Shown here in pieces: positions 21,780 through 31,400 of a DNA stretch of 64,000 nt. Below the pieces are notes generated by a model. It made no database searches and had not been told where the DNA came from. It saw nothing but the letters and a program-made list of their open reading frames with translations. The stretch is from Closterium sp. NIES-65 (lineage: Eukaryota; Streptophyta; Zygnematophyceae; Desmidiales; Closteriaceae), in the NCBI GenBank assembly GCA_948144175.1, contig CANXME010002497.1, positions 434,001 through 498,000 of the forward strand, in the 5' to 3' direction. A program made the translations under genes and the position numbers. Position 1 is the first letter of the stretch, and every line of letters begins with the position of its first letter.

Positions 21780-23440
21780 TCAAATCGAGCCGCCCGCACT
21801 CACTCCAGTCTGCTCCTCCTCCCACGGTCTCTTGCTCAAATCTGGCCCGCCTGAATCTCCGTCCGGACCGAACGCCCAGCCTGAGCCAGCACCGAACCTC
21901 CTTGCAGCCTCGAACGGTGCCTCCAGGTTCAAGAGAACTCCGGAGCTGGCAGCTCGGGACGGCATGGTCCCCACAGCACAGGGCACCCAATTAGCTGCAA
22001 ACCCTCCACCCATCTCTTGGAAGGCTATTATCAGCAAGAGGTGGAAGGCTCCACCTCTTTCTAGGAAAGAGTTTTTCAGCAAGCCTCCTGCTGCTGCCAG
22101 CATTGCTGATTCCTCAGCACAGCCCTCGGAACAAGGATCAGACATATCAAGACCCCTCATGACCCCTCATCGCCCCTCACTACCACGCCAGAATACGAAC
22201 CTACACACGGGTGACATGTCAGGGCAGGGATCAGGATGGAAACCGAGAAAGGGACAAGTGACAGCAGCGTATGACTGACGAAGCACAAACCGCACAGAGC
22301 TGCGCGGAACCGCTCAGAAATCACATGACACGCAGCCAACTAACCGTGGCAAACGTGAGTGAATTGTTGTGTGCGTTCAGCCTAACGCGGGTGTTAGCCT
22401 GGGAACGGGTTGTGGTTTGATAAGAAGTTTTTTGAGAGAGGGAGGGTGAGTGGGAGGGTTAGAGGGAGGGAGAGATTGGGGGAGTTGGGGGAAGAGGGGG
22501 CGGGGGGTGGGCAGGGGTGGTGAGGTGGGGAGACGGGAAAGGAGAGCTCCGATCCTGTCGCATTCCGATCCGAACCTGAGTTACGAGCATAAATGCAAGA
22601 GCTTCGGATCTTGCAGCAGCACAACCAGCACGAAAAATGAAACAAAATGTTCGTTATTGCGCTATATACATATAGATAAATGAATAAATGAAAAAAACAT
22701 ACATATAGAAATAATAGAAACAAACTCATTTGTTCTAAAGTGTAAAGAATCCCACTCAGCAGTGAAATGAGCCTTTGCGACACGCCTAACCCATTCACAC
22801 CGAGCCCTTCCCCAGCCCCCAAACCTGCATCTCCGAGCCTGCATCCCCAAACCTACCAGAGGTTCAGGTCCTGCAGCTGCACGACAAGCATGCCAGCTGA
22901 CACGTCCATGGACACGGGGTGTCACCTGGCAGTTCAAAACCCAATGGCGGAATGGAGGGGAACAAATTCGGGTTTGTAGTTTCACAGGTCATAGAAGCAT
23001 GATCACGCAAATTAGAGGAAATGAGGTCAGGACAGTTAGGAATTTACTCACCGTAATTCGCTCCTCTCAGTACGAGCAGAATTCACTTCGGAGATAACCT
23101 ATGGCTTCATATCAGGGGATAGAACTATGGCTTGGCTGCTACGGTGTACCTACCGAAGCTGCTCGACCCATGGACTCTCCCTCACCGCATAACTCCTAGC
23201 AGTACACTCACAAGACACGGAAGCGAATCCAGAATCGCACTACAACGGGGACACAGCTACACCTATTACCTACTGCCTGGTCGATCTAAAAGGGAGATGG
23301 ATTCGCTGCGGGTCGCGGCGGGGCCCAGCAGATTCGGCCTCACCGCCTCCCACTCATTCCACGATGTCCATGGCACGTGGCGCAGAGCTACATCATTCTA
23401 CCCTGTAACGAATGCGCTTGTAAAACATGACTTTTGAGCA
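21780..23440 (-). pseudogene. Unrecognised gene family, inverted copy C
   Basis: In reverse orientation this matches copy B from its first exon (about 23345-23270, EAVRPNLLGPAATR) through the block near 22870-22830 to the motif block near 22010-21840 (NWVPCAVGTMPS, FEAARRFG, GWAFGPDGDSGG). It is shorter than copy B: it lacks the TRIM, the 32 bp array and most sequence equivalent to 15400-16600. The first exon is broken by stops. The motif block keeps the same frame as copy A. Probably a pseudogene. Confidence 0.55.
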
Positions 23441-24344
23441 AGCTGTTGTTGCGTGACGATCTGTTGGAGGAATCGTGAACCGCGATACTAATATCGGCTA
23501 GTGCTGGTCTGACCGCAGGTAATAAAATCGAATATGCTAGGATCTTCTGAGTCAACTAACAAGTAGCTTCGACTAAAATGCAGGGATCTGGTAACATATG
23601 TTGGAACGTGCTCCTCGTCGAATCAGCTGTACCGCTCTATCGCTATATGGTTCCTAAGGGCGCGCTGCACTTCTATTTTTTAATTCGAAAATGCTGAAGA
23701 AGATCGATCCAAATCCGAAATTTTGGTGAAGTTCGGGTTACTGTGCGTTTAGCGTTTACTCAACTGAATTTTGTCTTGACTGAACAGTGATACTGTTGCA
23801 GAAGTGCACCACGCTCGTGTTTTGCATGCGAACTTGAACGCCATAGCGCCCGAAACGCGGGCAAACGATACTGCAGAATTCCCCGTCAAATGCTCGAACT
23901 TGACAGAGAAGTGCACCACCCCAAAAGGTGAACTTCAGTTGCGAAATAAACGAAACACTAGCGACAGTAACATAATAGTTACGATGCTAAACGAAATGAT
24001 GTGATTGGCTAGGCGACGTCTACAGTTTACCTACGACCTCATTTCGGTCGCACGGTTGCTAGGAGTTCGGGTTCCCCAAAAAACCAAGTCTTGGTGCACC
24101 TGACAAAGGGTGCCAATATTCTGTGTTTTTGCATGTTCAAGTTCGAAAACACTGAAACGCGTGCAAGTTCGCCCAAAATCCGCTCCAAAGAATTTTCGAA
24201 TTAATAAATAGAAGTGCAGCGCGCCCTAAAGAGCTATCGTAACTGCTTCCTAATGCGCAAGCAAATGAGAGGTAGGGGCATAGTCGACTTACGGGAGTTA
24301 GCGCAAGGGATTCGAGGGAAGCAACAACCCAGATAATCACCGCG
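23441..24344. other. No gene seen
   Basis: About 900 bp, richer in A/T than its neighbours, with short open frames only. No similarity to other parts of the window was noticed. Confidence 0.35.
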
Positions 24345-24640
24345 TTGCACAAATCTTTATTGTTTAGTACCGCACTAGACCTTTTGCAGTCCTGTTTTAT
24401 CTCGAATCTCCCTTCATTCGTCATTTCTTCTGTGCCCCGACCAAAATGGCCAAACCCCATTCGCTCCAACCTTACCCAGCTCACCCAGCCCAACAGAACC
24501 AAACCCAACCCAACCCAAACCAACCTAACCCATTCTAGCCCTAAGTCAGCCTAGCCCAACCACACCAAACCAACCCAAGGACTGAAACCAGCCAACAACA
24601 CCCAACGAACTCAACCGAACCCAAACCAGCCCAATAAAGC
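24345..24640 (+). repeat. Distal part of a second LRR 5' flank (inverted copy)
   Basis: CCCCATTCGCTCCAACC and the following AACCCAACCC tract match the reverse complement of about 13160-12930. The rest of this LRR copy resumes near 33150. The two parts are separated by the gypsy element and its flanks. Confidence 0.5.
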
Positions 24641-24655
24641 AAGACCGTCCTGAAG

Positions 24656-24711
24656 TGGCCCAGTCAGTAGAATGGGCACTTCCGAAGGATGAGGTTCCGG
24701 GCTCAAACCCC
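24656..24711 (+). other. tRNA-like SINE head, possible
   Basis: TGGCCCAGTCAGTAGAATGGG resembles a Pol III A box, and GGTTCCGGGCTCAAACCCC resembles a B box 37 bases downstream. The expected acceptor stem does not pair, so it is not a tRNA gene. It may be the head of a tRNA-derived SINE interrupted by the gypsy element. Confidence 0.4.
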
Positions 24712-24757
24712 AGTGCCGGCGCCTTCTGCCAGCCCCCTAGAAGGGGGTTTTGCACTG

Positions 24758-25566
24758 TGTCGGAAACCTCCTTGCCCTCACCCGGCTAGCTCATTGCCCA
24801 CCCTGCTACCCTTGTTCCTGCCCACACATCCCTCCCCTCATCCTCGTTCCACCTGTCCCATCTCTGCTCATATTGTCCCTTGGCGCTCTCCCATCACCCT
24901 TGCCTTGTCTTCAACGACTCCCCCCCCCTTTTTCTCCTTTCTCTGTATCGTTCTGCTACCCCACTTTCTGCTTACCCTTATCTTTGTTCATTTCGTTCTC
25001 AGCCCCTTCCACTAAATGCCCTTCCCCTAATCCATCAGACTGCGGATATGGCTTCGCTAAGAGACTGCTTATCTTGAGAAGAATTCACAGTAAATTGCGA
25101 AAACAATCACGCAGTAGCAGTCCCATGGCCCAGGAACCTCTAATATTGCACCCACCCTAGCCTAGCTAAGCATGGCTACCAACAGATGAGTGCTAGCAGC
25201 CGAGCTTCGCCACCCTTGCAGTTATCCTGCCTTCCTCCAGCTGGCGGGTGTGACTTCCAGCTCCCCCTGGACTCGGTGTCTGCACACAATCAAAAAAACA
25301 AACACATGCATCCCCTCAAACCCCATTCACCCCCTTCCGCCACGTAAGCTCGCCATCCCTTCTCCCAGCCAGCCACAGGTTCGTCCCAACCTTTACCCAC
25401 TGCCTGCCAATGCCGAGCTGCCCTCCACCTCCTGCTATTGCTTCTACACCCCGTTATCCACTTTCTCGACTATATACAAATGTACACATTGTTCCTCCTT
25501 GCCTCAATTACAGCCCCTCCCCTTTCTGTCAGCGTTCTTTTAGGATTTCCCTCAAGAACTCTGACA
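24758..25566 (-). repeat. 3' LTR of the gypsy element
   Basis: On the minus strand it begins TGTCAGAGTTCTTGAGG and ends GGTTTCCGACA, 809 bp. Positions 25011-25566 match 32218-32772 almost exactly. The remaining 253 bp (24758-25010) is repeated at 25569-25821. Confidence 0.8.
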
Positions 25567-25568
25567 GC

Positions 25569-25821
25569 TGTCGGAAACCTCCTTGCCCTCACCCGGCTAG
25601 CTCATTGCCCACCCTGCTACCCTTGTTCATGCCCACACATCCCTCCCCTCATCCTCGTTCCACCTGTCCCATCTCTGCTCATATTGTCCCTTGGCGCTCT
25701 CCCATCACCCTTGCCTTGTCTTCAACGACTCCCCCCCCCTTTTTCTCCTTTCTCTGTATCGTTCTGCTACCCCACTTTCTGCTTACCCTTATCTTTGTTC
25801 ATTTCCTTCTCAGCCCCTTCC
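25569..25821 (-). repeat. Extra 253 bp LTR fragment beside the 3' LTR
   Basis: A near-identical copy of 24758-25010, separated from the full LTR by the two bases GC. The arrangement (end of one LTR, two bases, start of the next) looks like a two-LTR junction. It is followed directly by the end of the integrase frame. Confidence 0.8.
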
Positions 25822-27005
25822 TGCCCCCTCCCGTGACGCATCGCCGCCGCCCTCGCACGCGTCATGGGACCAGAGGGGCTTCCCTTGCCTTTCTCCGAGC
25901 GAATCCTCGCCACATTGGTCACGTGATCGGACACTTGCTTGCCCTTGCCATCCTCCAGTATGATCACCCCCGACGGCTTGACTTCCTTGACTGCCCACCG
26001 TTGCTGTGATAGCCCCACATCCAGGGCGTGCTGCCGCTGCCGCCTCAGGTACACCTTCTCCCCTTCTTGCATCCCTGCTTCCTTCTTCCTGCCCTTTATC
26101 TCTTGCCGCTGCTTGTACCTCTCAATGTCCCGCAGCTGAGCGACGTGCAGATTCTCCATGGCTGCGGGCAGCAGCCGCCGTAGGTACGCTGCTCGCGCGT
26201 CGGCTACTGCGACCCATTTTTCTGCCGATCCTGTGGTCACCACGTCCAGGAGGAGCTTTGGTGCCCCCACGGGCATCACTGGCTCCTTGCCAAACAGCAG
26301 GTAATACGGCGACACGTCCTTGAGTGCTGCTTGCTTGCTAAACCGGTATCCAGCCATAACCCAGCAGAGCCTTCTGTCCCAATCCCGCTTATGCTCCTCA
26401 CCGTAAGCCCTTAACCCTCTTTTCACCGTCTGCACCAGCCGCTCGGTCAACCCATCGCTCTGCGGATGATAACGGGACGTGCAGCGATGCCTGATCCCCG
26501 TTGCCCTGAGCAGCTCATCGAACGCTCCTTTGAATTCTGTGCCTTGGTCCGTCAGCACCTCTCCGCATGCCCCCAGACGCGTAACCACCATCTCCTCAAA
26601 CGCTTCTGCCACCGCCTCTGCCGTTTTGTGCACTAAGGGTTTGGCTTCCGCCCATTTGCTTACGTGTTCCACCATCAGCAGTATGTAACGTCTTCCCTTC
26701 GTGCTGAGTGGAAGCTCCCCCGCGATGTCCAGCGACCACCTATAGCCCAAGCTCACCACCGGCAACGGTTGTAGCTCTGCCTTCTCCCGTTCCAGCACCG
26801 CCCTGTTCCGTCCGCATGCCTCGCATTTCCACACCCAGTCCTTAACCTGCTTGCGCAGGCCTGCCCACCACCATCCGGTTTGTACCAGCTGCTGCGTTCT
26901 TAGTGGCCCGTAATGCCCCAGCTTCTCGTGTACTTCTTTGATGATACCTTCCCTCTCCTCTGGTGCGGGCACGTGCTTCCATCCTTCTCCTGTCCTCAGC
27001 TGCAC
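25767..27005 (-). CDS. Integrase of the gypsy element
   Basis: The H2C2 zinc-binding domain reads HEKLGHYGPLRTQQLV then CEACGR. The DDE core is intact by eye: first Asp in SLDIAGELP, second in VLTDQGTEFKG, Glu in SDGLTERLVQ. A basic C-terminal part (VYLRRQRQHALDV) and a tail ending KGKQKVG follow. The frame is shifted relative to RNase H: natural reading RWFKGQVQLRTGEG overlaps the wrong-frame end of the upstream ORF, pointing to a 1-base change near 27010-27040. The last 55 bases overlap the extra LTR fragment. Confidence 0.88.
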   Translation of the reverse strand: MQLRTGEGWKHVPAPEEREGIIKEVHEKLGHYGPLRTQQLVQTGWWWAGLRKQVKDWVWKCEACGRNRAVLEREKAELQPLPVVSLGYRWSLDIAGELPLSTKGRRYILLMVEHVSKWAEAKPLVHKTAEAVAEAFEEMVVTRLGACGEVLTDQGTEFKGAFDELLRATGIRHRCTSRYHPQSDGLTERLVQTVKRGLRAYGEEHKRDWDRRLCWVMAGYRFSKQAALKDVSPYYLLFGKEPVMPVGAPKLLLDVVTTGSAEKWVAVADARAAYLRRLLPAAMENLHVAQLRDIERYKQRQEIKGRKKEAGMQEGEKVYLRRQRQHALDVGLSQQRWAVKEVKPSGVIILEDGKGKQVSDHVTNVARIRSEKGKGSPSGPMTRARAAAMRHGRGQEGAEKEMNKDKGKQKVG

Positions 27006-28414
27006 TTGCCCCTTGAACCAGCGGTAAAACTCCCCTCCGCTCTTACTCTAGCTGTCACCGCTCCTGCCTCTGTTGTTGCCCCCTGAATCCATGCTAGGGC
27101 TGCCTTATCTTCCCATATGTCTGCAGGTCCGCCTCGCCCTTCTCCCCACTGCCCCCCTTGGTCTGCTTCCTTCGCCAGCGCCATTAGGCACGCTGAGGGC
27201 TGCATCACCGGCGGGTTCCTCGAGAGCCCGTCAACGTGCTGCATGGTTTTCCCCGGCCTATGCCTAATCTCAAAGTCGTACTCTTGGAGCTTCATTGCCC
27301 ACCGCGCGTTCCTGCCCGTCAAATCCGGCGTCTGCATGAGCCACAGCAGGGGTTGGTGATCCGTCACCAGGGTAAACTTCCTCCCGTGTAAGTACACCCG
27401 AAAGTGCTTAACTGCCCACACTACCGCTAACCCCTCTCCCTCGTACGATGAGTAGTTGCTCTCCGCTGCATTGCAGCTGCGGCTTGCGAAGGCCACTACC
27501 TTCTCCACCTCCCCCTTCATCTGAGCCAGGACTGCACCCATGCCCACGCTGCTCCAGTCAGTGTAGAGCACGTAAGGCAGATCGGCTCTAGGTAGCTCCA
27601 GCACTGCTCCATTCTTTACGGCGCCCATGAGGTCCTGCACGGCCCTCTCCTGGTCTGGTCCCCACTCCCACTTGCAATCCTCCCTCAATAGTTGATTCAG
27701 TGCTTGCGCTCGGCTGCTGAAGTTTGGCACAAACTTCCTGTAATAGTTGAGGAAGCCTAGCAATGCGCGCAGGGCACTCCTGTCCTTCGGTGTTGACACA
27801 CGATCCAGCACTTCTACTTTCGCCTTCTGTATGCCGATCCTCCCCCCTACCACTTCGAATCCTAGGTACGCCACCGTGCTCTGGCCAAACTTGCACTTCC
27901 CTGGGTGACAGGTCATCCCGGCGTTCTGTATCGCACTCAGGACCGTCTCGACATCCTTCACATGCGCACTGCTGTCCCTGCTGAACACGATCACGTCGTC
28001 GATATAGCAGGCGGCGTTCGGCACGTCGCGCAGAACCTGATCCATAATGCGCTGGAATTCCGGCGAGGCCGACTTCAAGCCAAATGGCAGCGTCTTCCAC
28101 TCGTATTGCCCATCCGGCCCGTGGAAGGCTGTCTTCTTCCGGTCAGCTTCTATGATGGGTATCTGGTTGAACCCCTGCCGCAGATCCAGGATGGAGAAGA
28201 CCACCGCTGCCGCTAACTTGTCGAACAGCTCGTCCGGCGTGGGCGTTTGGTACCGTTTCATCACCGTCACCTTATTGAGCCCGCGGTAATCCCCACACAT
28301 TCGCTTTGACAGCACTTGCCCTGTGAGGTCTGTTCTAGCAGCTACTACCGTGGCTGCTGCGTATTCCGAGTTGGATTTCCGTATGAACCCGGCTTCCCTC
28401 AGCTCTTGGCATTT
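26996..28414 (-). CDS. Reverse transcriptase and RNase H of the gypsy element
   Basis: In the same frame as the upstream ORF, separated from it only by TAG at 28415-28417. RT motifs: CGDYRGLNKVT, SILDLRQGFNQIPI, LPFGLKSASPEFQR and the catalytic YIDDVIVFS, all intact. RNase H: YTDWSSVGMGAVLAQ, EGEGLAVVWAVKHFR, TDHQPLLWLM and DGLSRNPPV. If the TAG is read through or is recent, RT would form part of a single Gag-Pol protein, as is usual for many plant gypsy elements. Confidence 0.9.
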   Translation of the reverse strand, partial: KCQELREAGFIRKSNSEYAAATVVAARTDLTGQVLSKRMCGDYRGLNKVTVMKRYQTPTPDELFDKLAAAVVFSILDLRQGFNQIPIIEADRKKTAFHGPDGQYEWKTLPFGLKSASPEFQRIMDQVLRDVPNAACYIDDVIVFSRDSSAHVKDVETVLSAIQNAGMTCHPGKCKFGQSTVAYLGFEVVGGRIGIQKAKVEVLDRVSTPKDRSALRALLGFLNYYRKFVPNFSSRAQALNQLLREDCKWEWGPDQERAVQDLMGAVKNGAVLELPRADLPYVLYTDWSSVGMGAVLAQMKGEVEKVVAFASRSCNAAESNYSSYEGEGLAVVWAVKHFRVYLHGRKFTLVTDHQPLLWLMQTPDLTGRNARWAMKLQEYDFEIRHRPGKTMQHVDGLSRNPPVMQPSACLMALAKEADQGGQWGEGRGGPADIWEDKAALAWIQGATTEAGAVTARVRAEGSFTAGSRGKCS

Positions 28415-31400
28415 CTATGTGCAGATCTGTAGTTCTTCTGCTGTCATCCTCCGCCGCCGCTGGTACACTGGAATCTCAGTGGTTAACTCGATGCTGACTT
28501 CCGCCATGTTGCACCTGCCCACCTCCTTCAGTGTGTACGCGAACGCCTGGCGATATTTCGCAAGCACCTTCCTTAGTTCTGTCGCGTCCTCTTCGGTGAC
28601 GCCATCTCCGATCTCCCACTGATGCTCTGCTGCTGCTGGCGCCGCTGGCTCCTTCTCCCTCATCCCCCGCGCTGACCCTTCCGCCTTCGCTGGCTCCGTC
28701 GGTTGGCCCTGTGCCTTCTCTTGCGATCGCTCTCCCTGTGTCTTCGTCTCTGCTCCTACCTCCTTCGTTGCCGCCATCAGGGCGAATTCTCCTGATCCGA
28801 ACTCACGCTCATAGCTCTCCCTTCTCCGCTGCCTCTTGATGGCCCCCTCCACCCAGTCCAAGTCCTCTCGCTTCTTGTTCACGGCTGCCTCTTCCCGAGC
28901 GGCTGGCAGCTCGATCTGGGTCGGTTCTGCATACACCGCTGGTACTTCGTCCTCCTCTTCCCACGGATACACCCACCTCTTCTCCAGCGGATGCCCCAAC
29001 TGGTGCTGGGCCAGATCATTCGCGTGCATCTCTCCCAGCATGGCCCTAGCGAGGGCCTTTTTAGCAACCGAGCGCTCCGTGGGTGGCTGCACTGCTGCCG
29101 CCTTGTCTCGTTTTCGCTCCCACCGAAGCCGTGAGTGATACATCTGGATAGTCGCCACCAGCCAGTGCATGACGTTCAAATCCATGGCTCTCCCCAGAGC
29201 ACGCCTCCTCGCCGCTTCCGTCACCTCTGGATGTGCGGTCGCATCTTCCATGAAACCCATGGCCAATTCCCGCTCTAGCGCTGTCGGTTCCTGCCATTCT
29301 CCCGCTGTACAGTCGTACACCATTCCTGGCCCCGGGTCTTCCCCGTGCATCTTAAAGGCCGCTGCGCCCTCGTATGACACAAACGTGGGCCAAGCCCGCC
29401 GCGGCTTCCCTATCTCGTTACACGCGAACTGCGCCGGATGATCCGGCTGTGTCACCGGTGCGGGCATCCTCCCTACTTCAAGGATGTCTTCCACCAACAA
29501 GGGCACGGGGCGTTCCATCAGCGACAAGCGGTACTGCAGGGCTGCGTTCGTTACTCCATTCGTCCAGTAGCGGCGCACCCTATGCGCCCGGCTGCCCGTC
29601 TGCGCCCCATCCACTACAATCCCCGGGCCCAGTACCCCCGTTACTTCCTCATGTGCCACTTGGATCTGCTCCCGCACATCCCCCTCCATGTCGACGTTCT
29701 CCACGATGTAGAGCACTTCCCCCTGCACCCGTTTGAGGATTCGCAGCACTCGCACTAACTCCCTGAAAAGGCTGCTCCTTTCGTCCCTCATGCCTCTACC
29801 TGCCCCTGCCCGCGAATATCCTTGACACTCCCAGCCCGCAATGACCACATCAATCTTCCCCCATCCCCTTATGGTCTGCTCCGTCACCATCCGTATGTCG
29901 CAGGCCTGAATGTGCGTGCTTTGTTCCAACGCCAAGGCCGTCAGCTGGTGCGGGTATCTCTTTTGCAGCTGCTCCGCGTGATTCCATGCCATCTTCACCG
30001 ACTCCATGTCTGATTCCACCAGTATCCACTTCTCCACGTAGGCCCCAGCCTTCAGGACTGCTTCTAAGCCCGTGCCGATGCCGCCAAAGAGCTCCAATAC
30101 TACTGTGGGACCCAGTAGCCTCTTGGTGTCCGTGCATATCTGCATTAGGTCTCCGTCGTCCCCGTCAGTCCCCTCCGCTGGCGTATGCATCCTCGCGGTT
30201 TGCTGCCAGGAGGGTACTCCTAGCTCTTCCCGCAATTCTGCTTCGGTGCACTGGTAAGCTTCCCTCGGCTCTCTCCTTACGAAGCGCACTGGTAACGTGC
30301 CAATGGGGCCGTCATCCTTCCAATAGTGCACGCGATACTGCATCTTCTCCTCCCACCTGCAGATTGTCGAGCCGATGCCAAAGAGGTACTCCACCCCTAT
30401 GAGCAGGTCGAAGTCCAACGAGTCCGACACTCCGCAGTGCACCCTCAGCGTGCACTCCTCTGGTGTACCCGGATTCAGCACCAAGGCCATGGACTGCCGA
30501 GTTTTTGGCATCCACTTCGCCTCTCCTCCATCCGCCGTCATAAGCAGGTAGCGCTCCGGTATCAGTCGCTCAGCCTTGTCCAGCTGCAGCTTCTCCGCCA
30601 ATTGCTTGCCGATTAATACATGTGCTGCTCCCGTGTCCACTATGGCTCTCTGGGCTCGTAGCCCCCCAACCGTGATTGCCCCTGGTTCGATCGTCAGCAC
30701 CGTGGCCTGACAGATCATGCGATCGCGCGGATGCCGAAACGCCGCTCCTTCTCTGTCCTCGGTCGCGCTTGCCCGCCTCCTCGGGCCATCTTCCCGCCTT
30801 TCGTCCTCCCTGAAGAGTTGTCTGCGCGCGCCGTTCCTCAGGCCTAGCTCCTCTCGCTCCCGTGCGGGTTGTGCCATTAGCATGAACTCTGGCTCTTCCG
30901 AGTCTTCCTCTTCCTGTGCCACCATCGCCGGCTGCTTCTCCTCCACTGCTTCTAGTTCTGCTAATTGCGCCCGCACCCGCGCCATGATGGCTTGCCGATC
31001 TTCACCTCCCTCCGCTCCTCGCCTGTCCCTGCGGTTTGCGTAGCAATCTGCTTCCCGATGCCCCTTTCTTCCACAGCGTGCGCACACTGGGGCCCCCGGA
31101 CAGTCCCGTCGCAAATGCTCGCGACTCCCGCAGAGCGAACAGGCTGCTGGGTTCCGGCAATCCCTGCGCAGATGTCCCGGCTGCCCACAGTTATGGCAAC
31201 GTCGGGTCTCTTCCCTTCCCCTTTCCTCCACCTCCTGATACGCGGACGCGGCTGCCCATGCCGGCCGTCTCCTCTCGCAACCCCGATCCACTGTTCTCTC
31301 GACCTCGTAGAGCCTGCGTCCCGTCTCCACTCGTTTAACAATTTCGTACGCCTCTTTCAGCGTCGCTTCCGCGCCCAGCTCGAACACCCGCACTTCCACG

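Noticed and set aside
24656-24722. tRNA-Arg(CCG) gene
   Set aside because: A and B boxes and a TTCCGAA loop are present, but the acceptor stem does not pair; a SINE head is more likely.
29153-30106. Bacterial restriction-modification methyltransferase or contamination
   Set aside because: The domain is in frame inside a Gag-Pol protein with zinc knuckles and protease before it and RT after it, so it belongs to the retrotransposon.
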